Source: an uncultured Draconibacterium sp.
GTDB taxonomy: Bacteria > Bacteroidota > Bacteroidia > Bacteroidales > Prolixibacteraceae
Length of the DNA stretch: 64,000 nt
Direction: 5' to 3'
Assembly (NCBI RefSeq): GCF_963675585.1
Contig: NZ_OY776414.1
Span: 661,001 to 725,000, forward strand
Shown here: in pieces, positions 1 through 9,147 of the stretch
How the letters are laid out: each line of letters opens with the position of its first letter
How positions within the stretch are numbered: the first letter of the stretch is position 1
Program-made: the position numbers and the translations under genes
Notes under the pieces: generated by a model
Seen by the model: only the letters and a program-made list of their open reading frames with translations
What the model was told of the DNA's origin: nothing
Database searches by the model: none

Positions 1-34
1 GGTACATTTTTTCAAGGTTTGGTTTAGGTTTATT

Positions 35-62
35 AAAGGCTGCTGTTGAGCGGCCTTTTTTT
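35..62 (+). terminator. rho-independent terminator of an upstream gene
   Basis: A 9-bp stem (35-43 with 50-58, one T-G wobble) around a 6-base loop is followed by a T run at 56-62. It probably ends a rightward gene that lies left of the window. It faces the 3' end of the leftward peptidase gene. Confidence 0.65.
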
Positions 63-73
63 ATGTTTTTGTG

Positions 74-1492
74 TTATTCCATCGACGTGAAATCATCTTT
101 GTTTATAAGCACCTCGTGTTTGTTTTTATCGAATCTCGAGAAACCACGATCAAATATTTTGTGAGGTAATCTTTGGGTGGCTCTGCGCCCGCTTTTCAAA
201 GCAAGAACAGGAACACCTGTAATGTCAGCAATGGCAGCTGAAAATAAAGGTTCTTCCATGGTTCCCAGTGGCAAAGTATTCCATAAATCATCATCGGCTT
301 CAATATCCGGAACAAAACCGTCTTTGAAATCGGTAACACCAGCAGAGTTGGCATAACGAATTACAATGGGTTGAATTCCCCAGTTATTAATGTCGTCGTA
401 ATAGTTGGCGTCATCGTAAATGTCTTCAGGTTTTAAAGTGATTGAAGCAGTGTATTTCCCATAAGTAGTATCTCCAACAGTGGTAACCTGCATGTACGGA
501 TTAAGTCCTGTAATTGTTAATTCCGATGCTGAGGCTGTTCCCGAACCGGTTAAAAAATGTACATGGTCCAAATCCATTTTTACCGGAACCGATTTGTCGA
601 AATCAATTTGAATCTGACTTACGATCTGTTTGTCGGTAAAGTAGTCCTGATATTTATCGTTCCATTTAAAAGTAACCAATGTACTTTTGTTGTTTACTGC
701 TGTTAGTGGTCCAATGGCACTACACAAATGCTGTGCAGCCGACACAGTTCCACCCGGGTTGTAACGTAAATCAATTACTAAATCAGTTACCTGTTCGTTC
801 AGCATTCGTTGCAAAGCAGTGTCGATACTGTGGTTGTAATTATCAATGTATTGAGCATAAAACATGTAGCCAATTTTGTGACCTTCGTGCTCAATAATAT
901 TGGTAAAAACTACCGGATTTAAATTCAACTCAACAGCAGTTAAATCAATGGTTTCACCTGCTGCAATTCCATCTTCCTGAAGTATTCCGAAGGTAATTGA
1001 CATACTTTCGCTATACAGAAGGTCAGTATAATTATTTTCAGTAATTGCCGCGCCATTCATTTCAACGATAATATCGCCCCGCTTAATTCCGGCAACCGAT
1101 GCCGGGGTTTGCGGATAAATGTATTCAACTATAGCAAAAATTTCCTGTGTATCGGTAAACCGACCAAAAGCAAGAGAATATCCATACGATTTTTCTATTC
1201 CTTCGAAACTGTTTTCAAGCGCATCAATATCGTCGGTCATGTACGACCACTTGTCATCGGAGTACAGTAATTTGTCGAAATAATCGAACGAATTTAGTTC
1301 GTAACGATAATCGATATCGGGCATTTTACTGTACCACAGGTATACATCCTCCATTCCTGACTTGATAAACCGGTTTACTTTTTGTGTATATTCCGATGCC
1401 AGTGTACCGGAGGGATCATCTTTTTGACAAGCATTAATTGCTATTCCCAGGATTAGAAGAAAGAAGAAAGAAACTCGTATCTGATTTTTCAT
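74..1492 (-). CDS. S41 family peptidase (C-terminal processing protease-like), lipoprotein
   Basis: This 472-aa protein starts with a lipoprotein signal; the hydrophobic segment ends in an AINAC lipobox with the lipidated Cys at residue 22, so it is probably tethered in the envelope. A PDZ domain lies around residues 105-165 and binds peptide C-termini in this family. The S41 protease core follows at about 200-400. The GTASASE motif at 318-324 holds the nucleophilic Ser (probably S321), and K346 is the likely Ser-Lys dyad partner. Length and order match Bacteroidota S41 lipoproteins. Substrates cannot be read from the sequence. The gene stands alone, followed leftward by the terminator hairpin at the window edge. 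Confidence 0.85.
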   Translation of the reverse strand: MKNQIRVSFFFLLILGIAINACQKDDPSGTLASEYTQKVNRFIKSGMEDVYLWYSKMPDIDYRYELNSFDYFDKLLYSDDKWSYMTDDIDALENSFEGIEKSYGYSLAFGRFTDTQEIFAIVEYIYPQTPASVAGIKRGDIIVEMNGAAITENNYTDLLYSESMSITFGILQEDGIAAGETIDLTAVELNLNPVVFTNIIEHEGHKIGYMFYAQYIDNYNHSIDTALQRMLNEQVTDLVIDLRYNPGGTVSAAQHLCSAIGPLTAVNNKSTLVTFKWNDKYQDYFTDKQIVSQIQIDFDKSVPVKMDLDHVHFLTGSGTASASELTITGLNPYMQVTTVGDTTYGKYTASITLKPEDIYDDANYYDDINNWGIQPIVIRYANSAGVTDFKDGFVPDIEADDDLWNTLPLGTMEEPLFSAAIADITGVPVLALKSGRRATQRLPHKIFDRGFSRFDKNKHEVLINKDDFTSME

Positions 1493-1566
1493 TGTTTTGC
1501 TTTTAGAATTACAAAATTAACGTAATAACACAATCAATTCTTGCTTTGTTAACAAGAAAAATGCCA

Positions 1567-3645
1567 TTATTCCTTTTTCTGTTCTTTCGGATACTCAATT
1601 CTGATGTGATAAATATTAATTAGTTTTTGAAGTAAAGTAGCTTTTATGGTTTCAATATCCCGAAAGGTTAAATCAGAATCGTCCAACTGTCGGTCCGCTA
1701 TTTTTTTGTCGATCATGTTGTTTATCAGTTCTTTCAGGTTTTCTCTTGTCTTTTCTTTCATACTTCTCGACGCTGCTTCGATACCATCAACCAGCATTAC
1801 AACTGCGGCTTCTTTCGATTTTGGCAGTGGCCCCGGGTAGATAAAAGCCTTTTCATCAATTTTCTCGCCGGGGTTTTCCTGCTGATGTTTCAGATAAAAA
1901 TAATTCGCTTTTGTAGTACCATGATGGGTGGCAATAAATTCGATAATTGGCGCCGGAAGTTTGTGCTTTTGTGCCATTTTTACTCCATTGTGCACGTGTT
2001 CGATAATCAGCTCAGCACTTTTCAAATAGTTTAACTGATCGTGTGGATTCATTCCAACCGCCTGATTTTCGATAAAGAAATTTGGCCGGCCAACTTTACC
2101 AATGTCGTGATACAAAGCACCTGCCCGCACCAAAAATGGATTTCCACCAATTTTAAGAATAACTTCTTCTGCCAGGTTTGCAATTTGCATCGAATGCTGG
2201 AAAGTTCCGGGTGCTTCTTCAGCCAATTTGCGCAACAAAGGTTGGTTGCTGTCTGATATTTCAATTAAAGTTACATCGGATATAAATCCAAAAAGTTTTT
2301 CGAAAATATATACAAGTGGATACACCAAAAGTAAAAGTACACTGCTAATTGCAAACCATTTTATGGTGGCAAAACTGCTGGTAACAAAAGCTCCTTCGTG
2401 AATAAGATTTAATGCAGTATATACAACCGTATAGGTTAAAAATACCCATAAGGTAGCCAGTACCAGATGAACCCTGCGGTGCATTTTGTCCAAACTAAAA
2501 ACGGCTACAATTCCTGCGGAAATTTGAATAAGAATAAACTCGTAATTATTGGGCGCGTAAAATCCAATTAATAATGTGCTAATTACAAGCATAAAAATTG
2601 CCGTTCGCGAATCGAAAAATGTACGCACCACAATGGGGAAAATTACCAGCGGAACCATGTAAATATGCAGATTTGGAAAGGAGTCGATAAAGTTCGACAA
2701 CAAAATCATACTTACCATTAAAAGCAACAGAAAACTAAGTTTGTTTAGCTGGTTAATAATGTCGCGTCTGTAAATATAAAGGAAGGCAAAAATAAGCCCG
2801 AGCATGGTAATTACAAGGAATATTTTACCGGCCGCAACCATGTAACGGTTTACATTGTTCCCTCGTTCTTTTTCGTAACTCGCTTTTAGCGATTCTAACA
2901 TCTGAAAGCGTTCGCTGTCTACAATTTCTCCCTCCAGAATAATTCGTTCGCCAAGTTTTACCATCCCGCGTACCAACGATAAGTTTTGCGTTGCTTCATT
3001 AATATCCTTTTCGGTGGTTTCTGTGTCAAAACTCAGGTTAGCTGTTATGTATCTTTCCAGCATTAAACCCGATAACCAGGCCGATTTGTTTCCTGATTTT
3101 ACCAAATCCTGCCGCACTTTATTTAATAAATTATATGCCGATTTTTCGGAATAGAGTTTACTTATTTCAATTTTTGTAACGGAGTTTCCAATGCGTTTTT
3201 TTATTTCTGTTTTATCAGCTAGTTCGGTGTACGAATCGGGTGAGAATTGCAAAACTCCGGCACTGTAAATTTGCTGAAGGTTTTCCTTTATTTGTTCGAA
3301 AGCTGAAACCTTTTTTTCGTTTAACGAATCAGAAGCAAGATTTAAATCCTGAATCAGAAGCTTTATTCCGGTGGAATAGTTCGATGTGTCGTTTATAAAA
3401 TAAGGAACAACAGAAGCAATTTGCTCCGCCTTTTCCTGTTCTATCTCGGTACTTGTTTTCAGTATGGCAAAATCAAATGGTGCTACCAGGTTTTCATGTC
3501 GCCACGGAAATCCTTTTTGATATTCGTATTTAAATTTTGGTTCGCCGGGTAATATTAAATAAATGGCAACGGCAGCCAAAATGAAAATGACCAGCTGTAA
3601 AAATATTTTGGTATAGCTTTTAAATTTTGTATAAAATTTGCTCAT
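1567..3645 (-). CDS. 7TM-HD membrane phosphohydrolase (PgpH-like c-di-AMP phosphodiesterase)
   Basis: This 692-aa protein has an N-terminal membrane segment (about 12-32), a large extracytoplasmic 7TMR-HDED-type region to about 285, six to seven packed membrane helices at about 290-490, and a C-terminal cytoplasmic HD domain. The HD metal-binding motif HDIGK begins at H513-D514. This architecture defines the PgpH family, whose Listeria member hydrolyses the second messenger c-di-AMP. Assignment to c-di-AMP rather than another nucleotide rests on family membership. The gene is 75 bp upstream of the S41 peptidase on the same strand, so cotranscription is possible. Confidence 0.85.
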   Translation of the reverse strand: MSKFYTKFKSYTKIFLQLVIFILAAVAIYLILPGEPKFKYEYQKGFPWRHENLVAPFDFAILKTSTEIEQEKAEQIASVVPYFINDTSNYSTGIKLLIQDLNLASDSLNEKKVSAFEQIKENLQQIYSAGVLQFSPDSYTELADKTEIKKRIGNSVTKIEISKLYSEKSAYNLLNKVRQDLVKSGNKSAWLSGLMLERYITANLSFDTETTEKDINEATQNLSLVRGMVKLGERIILEGEIVDSERFQMLESLKASYEKERGNNVNRYMVAAGKIFLVITMLGLIFAFLYIYRRDIINQLNKLSFLLLLMVSMILLSNFIDSFPNLHIYMVPLVIFPIVVRTFFDSRTAIFMLVISTLLIGFYAPNNYEFILIQISAGIVAVFSLDKMHRRVHLVLATLWVFLTYTVVYTALNLIHEGAFVTSSFATIKWFAISSVLLLLVYPLVYIFEKLFGFISDVTLIEISDSNQPLLRKLAEEAPGTFQHSMQIANLAEEVILKIGGNPFLVRAGALYHDIGKVGRPNFFIENQAVGMNPHDQLNYLKSAELIIEHVHNGVKMAQKHKLPAPIIEFIATHHGTTKANYFYLKHQQENPGEKIDEKAFIYPGPLPKSKEAAVVMLVDGIEAASRSMKEKTRENLKELINNMIDKKIADRQLDDSDLTFRDIETIKATLLQKLINIYHIRIEYPKEQKKE

Positions 3646-3838
3646 AATTCGAATTTCAAAATAATTGGATTAATATACAACATTTGTTTGCATTGTAATG
3701 ATTTTTAAAACAGTTGTACTAAAATCAAAAAATTAAAGCTTACAACAGCAGGTCTAGCCCATTTTTTCATAGATTTGTGAATATACGAGTAGGGCAGAGT
3801 TCAATTCTGTTTTACAAAATAAAATTAAAAAAATATTG

Positions 3839-4624
3839 ATGAACTACGGCATTTCCAATTTAAGTATTATTCCTGTTCGGGTAGAACCATCGGAAAAAAG
3901 TGAGATGGCTACGCAAATTTTATTTGGTGAGCATTTTGAGATGCGCGAACAAATGGTTGGCTGGACCAATGTGAAGTTGGCATACGATGGTTACGAAGGT
4001 TGGATTGATACAAAAATGGCAACACCAATTCATGCCAGAACACTTAATAAAATTGAAAATAGCGCCATGGCCGTAACTTCTGATGTTATCACTATCGTTC
4101 CGGTTAATGATGAGCAAAACCTGATGTTGGTAGCCGGTAGTTCGCTTCCGGTTTGGAGACCTTATCTGAAACAGTTTTCGGTGACCCGCGACACCTATCT
4201 GGCAACCGGTGAAGTTGTTTACGGAGATTTAAAAAATCCGCGGGAAATTGTCATTCAGCAAGCCTTAAAATATTTTAATGCTCCGTATTTATGGGGTGGC
4301 CGTACACCTTTTGGAGTGGATTGCAGCGGACTTAGCCAAATAATCTATAAGATGATTGGAATTAAACTGCCGCGCGATGCAAGTGAACAGGTAAAAGTAG
4401 GAACGGCAATGAGTTTTGTTGATGAAGCAGAACCCGGTGATCTGGCGTTTTTCGACGATGAAGAAGGCAACATAGTACATGTTGGAATCATTTGGAAACG
4501 AAATAAAATTATCCATGCTTCAGGGCAGGTTCGTATCGATAATGTCGATCAGTTTGGGATATTTAATGTTGATACACAGCGTTATACACATAAAATGCGT
4601 GTGATGAAGAAAATAATTACCTAA
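3839..4624 (+). CDS. SH3b plus NlpC/P60 cysteine peptidase (cell-wall hydrolase)
   Basis: The protein is about 261 aa. An N-terminal bacterial SH3-like region (about 5-65) precedes a linker and a C-terminal NlpC/P60 domain (about 130-260). The catalytic Cys is C162 in the VDCSG motif; the histidines in IVHVGI and IIHASG fit the catalytic and supporting positions. The family cuts D-gamma-glutamyl-meso-diaminopimelate bonds in peptidoglycan peptides. No signal peptide is visible, so a cytoplasmic recycling role as in YkfC-type enzymes is possible. An in-frame TTG lies one codon upstream at 3836; the ATG at 3839 is preferred. Confidence 0.85.
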   Translation: MNYGISNLSIIPVRVEPSEKSEMATQILFGEHFEMREQMVGWTNVKLAYDGYEGWIDTKMATPIHARTLNKIENSAMAVTSDVITIVPVNDEQNLMLVAGSSLPVWRPYLKQFSVTRDTYLATGEVVYGDLKNPREIVIQQALKYFNAPYLWGGRTPFGVDCSGLSQIIYKMIGIKLPRDASEQVKVGTAMSFVDEAEPGDLAFFDDEEGNIVHVGIIWKRNKIIHASGQVRIDNVDQFGIFNVDTQRYTHKMRVMKKIIT

Positions 4625-4626
4625 AA

Positions 4627-4719
4627 ATGGAACGCATAAAATTTGTAATTTATTTGGTCATTTTTGTGGCGGTAGTATTTCTGATTGTAAAACATTGGAA
4701 AACCGGAAGAAAGAACTAG
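4627..4719 (+). CDS. 30-aa predicted single-pass membrane peptide
   Basis: A short ORF starts two bases after the NlpC/P60 stop codon. It has one hydrophobic helix (about residues 6-22) with a basic C-terminal tail ending KTGRKN. The near-zero spacing suggests translational coupling with the peptidase gene. No function is known; it could also be a chance ORF. Confidence 0.45.
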   Translation: MERIKFVIYLVIFVAVVFLIVKHWKTGRKN

Positions 4720-4792
4720 TTTTCTTTCCGTTATCGCAAACAAACACCTATTCCTTTTAATTACAAAGGCGATTTATAATTACTTATTATCA

Positions 4793-5221
4793 ATGTATTC
4801 ATACAAATATCCGCGTGCTGCTCTTACCGTTGATGCCATTGTTTACACCAAAAATGAAAATTTGGTAAAAGTGCTTCTAATCGAAAGAGGAAACGAACCT
4901 TTTAAGTATAAGTGGGCACTTCCGGGTGGTTTTATCGAAATGAATGAAACGCTGGAAAATGCCTGCATACGTGAACTGGCTGAGGAAACAGGGCTGGTTC
5001 TGGAACAAATGCAGCAATTCAGAACCTACGATGCAATTGACAGGGATCCCCGGCACCGAACTATTTCAGTTGTATTTACCGCCGAATTGAAATTGGAAGA
5101 AAATGTGACAGGTAGCGACGATGCAGCGCGTGCCGATTGGTTTCCAATTTCCGATTTACCGGAGTTGGCATTTGATCATACTCAAATTTTGCGTGATTTT
5201 ATCGAAAGCCAATTGGCTTGA
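4793..5221 (+). CDS. Nudix hydrolase
   Basis: The 142-aa protein carries a complete Nudix box (GFIEMNETLENACIRELAEE and the following TGL), with the metal-binding REL.EE core. The family cleaves nucleoside diphosphate-linked compounds. The N-terminal RAALTVDAIVY segment and overall length match the ADP-ribose/CTP pyrophosphohydrolase-like group found beside NAD or sugar genes, but the substrate cannot be assigned. It is convergent with the molybdenum cofactor operon, with only three bases between the two stops and no obvious terminator. Confidence 0.85.
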   Translation: MYSYKYPRAALTVDAIVYTKNENLVKVLLIERGNEPFKYKWALPGGFIEMNETLENACIRELAEETGLVLEQMQQFRTYDAIDRDPRHRTISVVFTAELKLEENVTGSDDAARADWFPISDLPELAFDHTQILRDFIESQLA

Positions 5222-5224
5222 ATC

Positions 5225-5557
5225 TTAATGACTATCAATTCCGTGCAGCATTAAAAACGAGTGCATTAGTATTTTATGAATCTCACTAAGGTATTCGTTT
5301 ACCGCTTTTGTACTTCCCGGCAATGAGAATACCAGTGTTTTATCTTTAACTCCGGCCAACGATCTGCTTAACAATGCATTGGGTTTTTCAGCGCCGTATT
5401 TTAAGCGTATCATTTCCATAATTCCCGGAATTTCCAGATCGATAAAGTCAGCTATTATTTTTGGTGCAATATCGCGTGGTCCAATTCCGGTGCTGCCTGT
5501 GGTGTAAATAATGTCGTAGTTTTCCTGTGCTGCCTTTTCAAGTTCTTTTTCAAGCAA
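5225..5557 (-). pseudogene. C-terminal fragment of a MogA/MoaB-type molybdopterin adenylyltransferase
   Basis: The fragment holds the second half of a MogA-like domain: TTGSTGIGPRD, the equivalent of the family TTGGTG.G.RD motif, and LPGSTKAV, the equivalent of PGSPKAV. The first half lies in another frame at the end of the upstream MOSC ORF. Reading across 5585-5620, all three frames contribute recognisable MogA sequence (ends FTETG, then GTYAKQTEVL, then IPDQKELL). This fits two single-base losses, one in the C5/G5 run near 5603-5607 and one near 5577. The only start in this frame is a TTG. Without repair or recoding, no intact MogA is made from this locus. Sequencing error cannot be excluded. 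Confidence 0.7.
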
Positions 5558-6164
5558 CTCTTTTTGATCCGGAATAACACTTCGGTTTGTTTCGCATAGG
5601 TACCCCCGTTTCTGTAAACCAGTCTTTACTTAATTTTTCGATGAGCGGGCCGCTTTTGTCCTTGTAAATGCCCTCAAAAGCTCTGTCGCTTAGTGTAATT
5701 ACTTTTATTTTGAATGTTTTTCGGATGTAGGTAAGTACATCGTTTTCGCTCAGTTTTCCGGGCGTAACAACCCGGCAAAAAATCCCCTCTTTGGGCATCA
5801 CACAATTACCTGTTAACTGGAAAATCTCACAGTTTGTACCGTGGCATTTTTTCCCAATCTGTGTCACTTCCATTTCAACGTTTTCACTCACAAACCGATC
5901 GAAAGGTTTTGTTAAGTGCACCTGGAATCCTTCGGTGGTAATGTTTTCAGCAAATTCGCCAAAGTTAATTTTTCGTCCCAGCTCGCTTTCAAAACTTTCA
6001 ATGCTTTCAGCTGCCAGAAGACTAACCTGGCGGTGCCATTTGCCGGCATGTGCATCTCCTTCAATGCCTTCCATGTTAAGCGTAATTTCTTTGCGAGGTG
6101 TTTTTATAGTTCCTTTTTTTTCAGAAATATTAAGGGATTTTATGGTGCAGGTATTTTGTGTCAT
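5550..6164 (-). CDS. MOSC domain protein fused to a truncated MogA N-terminus
   Basis: Residues 1 to about 145 form a MOSC domain, which in this family handles Mo-pterin or sulfur carriers; the conserved Cys in GKKCH and the TGNCVMPKEGIFCRV block are visible. From about 153 (KVITLSDRA) the protein enters a MogA domain, which breaks off at the frameshift, leaving an unrelated tail of about 17 residues. An intact version would be about 310 aa, a MOSC-MogA fusion. The start lies one base from the moaC stop region, so it belongs to the Moco operon. The MOSC half may still function. Confidence 0.75.
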   Translation of the reverse strand: MTQNTCTIKSLNISEKKGTIKTPRKEITLNMEGIEGDAHAGKWHRQVSLLAAESIESFESELGRKINFGEFAENITTEGFQVHLTKPFDRFVSENVEMEVTQIGKKCHGTNCEIFQLTGNCVMPKEGIFCRVVTPGKLSENDVLTYIRKTFKIKVITLSDRAFEGIYKDKSGPLIEKLSKDWFTETGVPMRNKPKCYSGSKRVA

Positions 6165-6165
6165 T

Positions 6166-6612
6166 TTATATTTTTTCTTTGGAAATTAATTTTATGTTGC
6201 TCATTGTCATTTGTTTGTCAACGGCTTTGCACATATCATAAATGGTGAGTAAGGCAATATTAACAGCTGTGAGTGCCTCCATTTCAACACCGGTTTGTCC
6301 GATACATTTGGTCAGACTTACCACTTCAACGCCGTTCGTTTTTACTGTTGCTTTTACCTCAACTTTTGTAAGTTGTAAGGGATGACATAGCGGAATCAGG
6401 CGCGATGTTTCTTTTGCAGCCTGTATTCCGGCAATTTCGGCAATGGTAATTACATCGCCTTTTTTTATCAGGCTTTCATTAATAAGCCGAATGGTTTCTT
6501 TTTCAAGCTGAATAAAACCTGACGCTACGGCTGTGCGAACTTGTTGCGGTTTATCTCCAACATCAACCATGTTGGCTTTTCCGTCGGAATTAATATGTGA
6601 CAGTTTACTCAT
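6166..6612 (-). CDS. moaC: cyclic pyranopterin monophosphate synthase
   Basis: The 148-aa protein is full length for MoaC, which converts the MoaA product (3',8-cyclo-GTP) to cyclic pyranopterin monophosphate. Conserved blocks seen are the N-terminal MVDVGDK, the LIPLCHPL substrate pocket and TGVEMEALTAV near the C-terminus. The gene follows moaA with two bases between them. The usual KTTGKTG before the last motif reads KCIGQTG here, a mild deviation. Confidence 0.95.
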   Translation of the reverse strand: MSKLSHINSDGKANMVDVGDKPQQVRTAVASGFIQLEKETIRLINESLIKKGDVITIAEIAGIQAAKETSRLIPLCHPLQLTKVEVKATVKTNGVEVVSLTKCIGQTGVEMEALTAVNIALLTIYDMCKAVDKQMTMSNIKLISKEKI

Positions 6613-6614
6613 TT

Positions 6615-7415
6615 TTATCCTCCAATATTTGAAAATTCGTGTGTTGATGTGCCCATTCCTTTTTCAGGTTTAAACTCTACGGCACTTTTAAAAGCCTCTT
6701 CAATACCTAATTCACGTATGTTATATCGTAGTTCGGAATGTAAACAGGGAACAATAAAACCATCGGCTGTTAAACGCAGTCGGTTGCAAATTTCACAAAT
6801 ACCGCCTTTGCCGCCTTCGACCGAATAAAACTCGCCCGAGCGCAAATCCATCTGACGAATAAAGCGCAGTTTTAAATTCTTTGTAGCACAAAACTCACGA
6901 ACCGCATTTTCATCTTCCTGGTTTTCGCCCGGAATACGAACAAAATTGATTTTTACAGGCAGCAATTCAGCTTCCAAAGCCGCATCAATTCCTTTGAGAA
7001 CATCTTCAAGAGTACCAATCCGTGTGATTTTTCTGAATTTTTCCGGATTGAGTGTATCGAGACTAATGTTTACACGTTTTAGTCCGGCTTCTTTTAATTG
7101 TTTGGCATATTTTGGCAGTAAAACTCCGTTGGTTGTAAGCCCTATATCTGTAATTTCCGGAATGTCGGAAAGCATTTTTACAAGCAGTGGCAAATTTTTA
7201 CGAACCAGTGGCTCACCTCCGGTTAAACGAATTTTTGTTAGTCCAAGCTTTGTTCCAACCTTCACGATCTCCAATATTTCATCGAACGATAAAATATCTT
7301 CCTGCTTTTTTAAGGGAACACCTTCGGCAGGCATACAATATTCGCAACGGAAGTTACAACGGTCGGTAACCGAAATGCGAAGGTAATTTATACGGCGGTT
7401 ATAGCGGTCTAACAT
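6615..7415 (-). CDS. moaA: GTP 3',8-cyclase (radical SAM)
   Basis: MoaA carries out the first step of molybdenum cofactor synthesis. The N-terminal radical SAM cluster motif CNFRCEYC is present, followed by the SAM-binding GGEPL. The C-terminal second cluster shows CEICNRLRLTADG with a further Cys in VPCLH. The protein ends in a GG dipeptide, as required for MoaA activity in studied enzymes. At 266 aa it is about 60 residues shorter than typical; the shortage lies between the barrel and the second cluster (around MDLRSGEFYSVEGG). All catalytic parts are kept. The start overlaps the moeA stop by 17 bp. Confidence 0.93.
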   Translation of the reverse strand: MLDRYNRRINYLRISVTDRCNFRCEYCMPAEGVPLKKQEDILSFDEILEIVKVGTKLGLTKIRLTGGEPLVRKNLPLLVKMLSDIPEITDIGLTTNGVLLPKYAKQLKEAGLKRVNISLDTLNPEKFRKITRIGTLEDVLKGIDAALEAELLPVKINFVRIPGENQEDENAVREFCATKNLKLRFIRQMDLRSGEFYSVEGGKGGICEICNRLRLTADGFIVPCLHSELRYNIRELGIEEAFKSAVEFKPEKGMGTSTHEFSNIGG

Positions 7416-8574
7416 AAGCCATTTCTTCTTTTAACACTGCTGCTGTGCCAAGTGGAATTTCCAACAGGGCATTTGCGGAGGTGAGTGCATTTATATGTGC
7501 CGATCCATGAAAAGCGATCTCTTCAATGGTGCTGTCGTTGCCAATGTAAACCGGAACAACGGCAAAACGGTCGGCTTTTTTTCTGAAATAATCAAAGTTC
7601 ATTTTGGCCTTTATCCGAAGTGGATTAAAGTTGGCACCCAAAAGCCGGTAAATTACAGGTTTGGCCAAAAACTCGAACTGTACCAACGACGAAACAGGAT
7701 TACCCGACAGCCCGAAACAATATTTATTTTCCTTTTGTGAAAAACTCATCGGATTACCCGGTTTCATTCCGGTTGTTTTCCAGTAAATAGTAAAGTTCTG
7801 ATCTTTTAGTATTTCGGGTATAAAATCGAAATCGCCAAATGAAGCGCCTCCTGTAAAAAATACGATGTCATTCAATTTTAAGGCCTCAATAAAGGTTTGT
7901 GTAAGTTCATCATAATTGTCAACTACCAGTTTATTCATTCTCACCTGGAGATTCATTTTACGAAGTTGGCTAATCAATTGACTGGTATTGCTGTTGCGAA
8001 TTTTTCCCGCTTCCGGTTTTTGGTGCGGAGCAACCAACTCGCTGCCACTGGCAATAATGGCAACTTTAGGCACAGCAGCAACTTTTACTTTGTGGTAGCC
8101 GGCACCTGCCAAAACGGCCATTTGCGGAACGTTTATTATCGTACCTTTCTGCAATAAAACTTCACCCGTTTTGTAATCTTCGCCCTGGTAACAAATATTT
8201 TTAGTGGTTTTCGGGTTTGTACAAATTACCTGATTTTCATCTGTATTTTCCGAATCTTCCACTTTAAAAACACAATCGCAACCGGCCGGAACGGCAGCAC
8301 CAGTCATTATTTTGGAGCATTGATTTTTACCCACCCCTTTTGTTGGCATCATGCCTGCGTGCAGTACCTCCAATACTTCCAATTTATTTCCAATGTGTTC
8401 AAAATGACAGGCGTAACCATCCATCGCCGATTTATGAAACGGTGGCATATCCATATCGGCCAGCACATCTTCACGAAGAACCCGATTGTAAGCATCTTCC
8501 AGGGCTACTTCCTCTGTTTTAAAATAGGCAGGAATTTGCTGAATGAACTCTTGTATTTCGTAAAACTTATTCAT
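7399..8574 (-). CDS. moeA: molybdopterin molybdenumtransferase
   Basis: The 391-aa protein is normal length for MoeA, which inserts molybdate into adenylylated molybdopterin. Motifs include the N-terminal MPPFHKSAMDGYA, the IMTGAAVPAGCD block, the MoCF_biosynth motif FFTGGASFGDFD and GLSGNPVSS. It overlaps both neighbours slightly: moaA downstream, and the P-loop gene upstream by 8 bp. This supports one transcript. Its activity normally needs MogA-made adenylyl-MPT, so the broken MogA next door raises the question of another copy elsewhere. Confidence 0.94.
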   Translation of the reverse strand: MNKFYEIQEFIQQIPAYFKTEEVALEDAYNRVLREDVLADMDMPPFHKSAMDGYACHFEHIGNKLEVLEVLHAGMMPTKGVGKNQCSKIMTGAAVPAGCDCVFKVEDSENTDENQVICTNPKTTKNICYQGEDYKTGEVLLQKGTIINVPQMAVLAGAGYHKVKVAAVPKVAIIASGSELVAPHQKPEAGKIRNSNTSQLISQLRKMNLQVRMNKLVVDNYDELTQTFIEALKLNDIVFFTGGASFGDFDFIPEILKDQNFTIYWKTTGMKPGNPMSFSQKENKYCFGLSGNPVSSLVQFEFLAKPVIYRLLGANFNPLRIKAKMNFDYFRKKADRFAVVPVYIGNDSTIEEIAFHGSAHINALTSANALLEIPLGTAAVLKEEMAYVRPL

Positions 8575-9118
8575 TTTTTAGTTTAAAGTGCTTATTAACA
8601 AACTGAATATTTCTGAAGTCGAAATCAAACTCTTTTCCATTGTTTATTACCAGAATAGGAGCGTAATTCAAATGCTGCTTTTTTATAATTTCTTTACCCT
8701 CTGAATTTACAAAAAAGAACAATCCGGGAGAAACAATTTCATGTAAACCTCCTGATTCGCAAACGATAGCATGCGATTTCAGATTTGCACTGATTTCAAG
8801 GAATGCTTCTTTGAGGTGTTGCTGATCTGCCATTATAAAAAGAACTCGTTTGGCACCTGCCTGCAAAAACAATGAACTGTCTTTTGTTGTGTTTTGCTTT
8901 TCTTCAACAATACAAAAACGTTCATTTTCTATCAGAATATCATCCTTTTTAACAGGATGCCGATGAGAGGAAATTTTTACTCCAATAACTTCTGATACCG
9001 CTGCAAGTTGTTTAATAACTGTACATGCAAAATAGGTTTTACCTACATCTCTTCCATTGCCCGCTATCAACAATAAGTTAGGCATATGTAAACCACTATT
9101 TGTTTTATTTACAGTCAT
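8567..9118 (-). CDS. P-loop NTPase, MobB-like (molybdopterin-related)
   Basis: The protein has a Walker A motif GNGRDVGKT about 20 residues after the start, then alternating strands typical of the SIMIBI/MobB fold and SSHRHPVKKDD. It resembles MobB, the GTP-binding partner in molybdopterin dinucleotide synthesis, but no full match to MobB signatures could be checked. The open frame continues upstream to 9379, but that stretch is the structured RNA leader, so the ATG at 9118 (183 aa) or the inner ATG at 9085 is the credible start. It is the first gene of the Moco operon. Confidence 0.7.
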   Translation of the reverse strand: MTVNKTNSGLHMPNLLLIAGNGRDVGKTYFACTVIKQLAAVSEVIGVKISSHRHPVKKDDILIENERFCIVEEKQNTTKDSSLFLQAGAKRVLFIMADQQHLKEAFLEISANLKSHAIVCESGGLHEIVSPGLFFFVNSEGKEIIKKQHLNYAPILVINNGKEFDFDFRNIQFVNKHFKLKNE

Positions 9119-9147
9119 TTTAATAAATATACGGAAAGTTGCCTGAA

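Noticed and set aside
5225-5557. Programmed frameshift making a full MOSC-MogA protein
   Set aside because: Two separate shifts within 35 bp would be needed and there is no slippery sequence with a stem; lesion or error is simpler.
6615-7415. moaA as a truncated pseudogene
   Set aside because: It is short, but both Fe-S motifs and the C-terminal GG are intact; the missing part is an internal linker.
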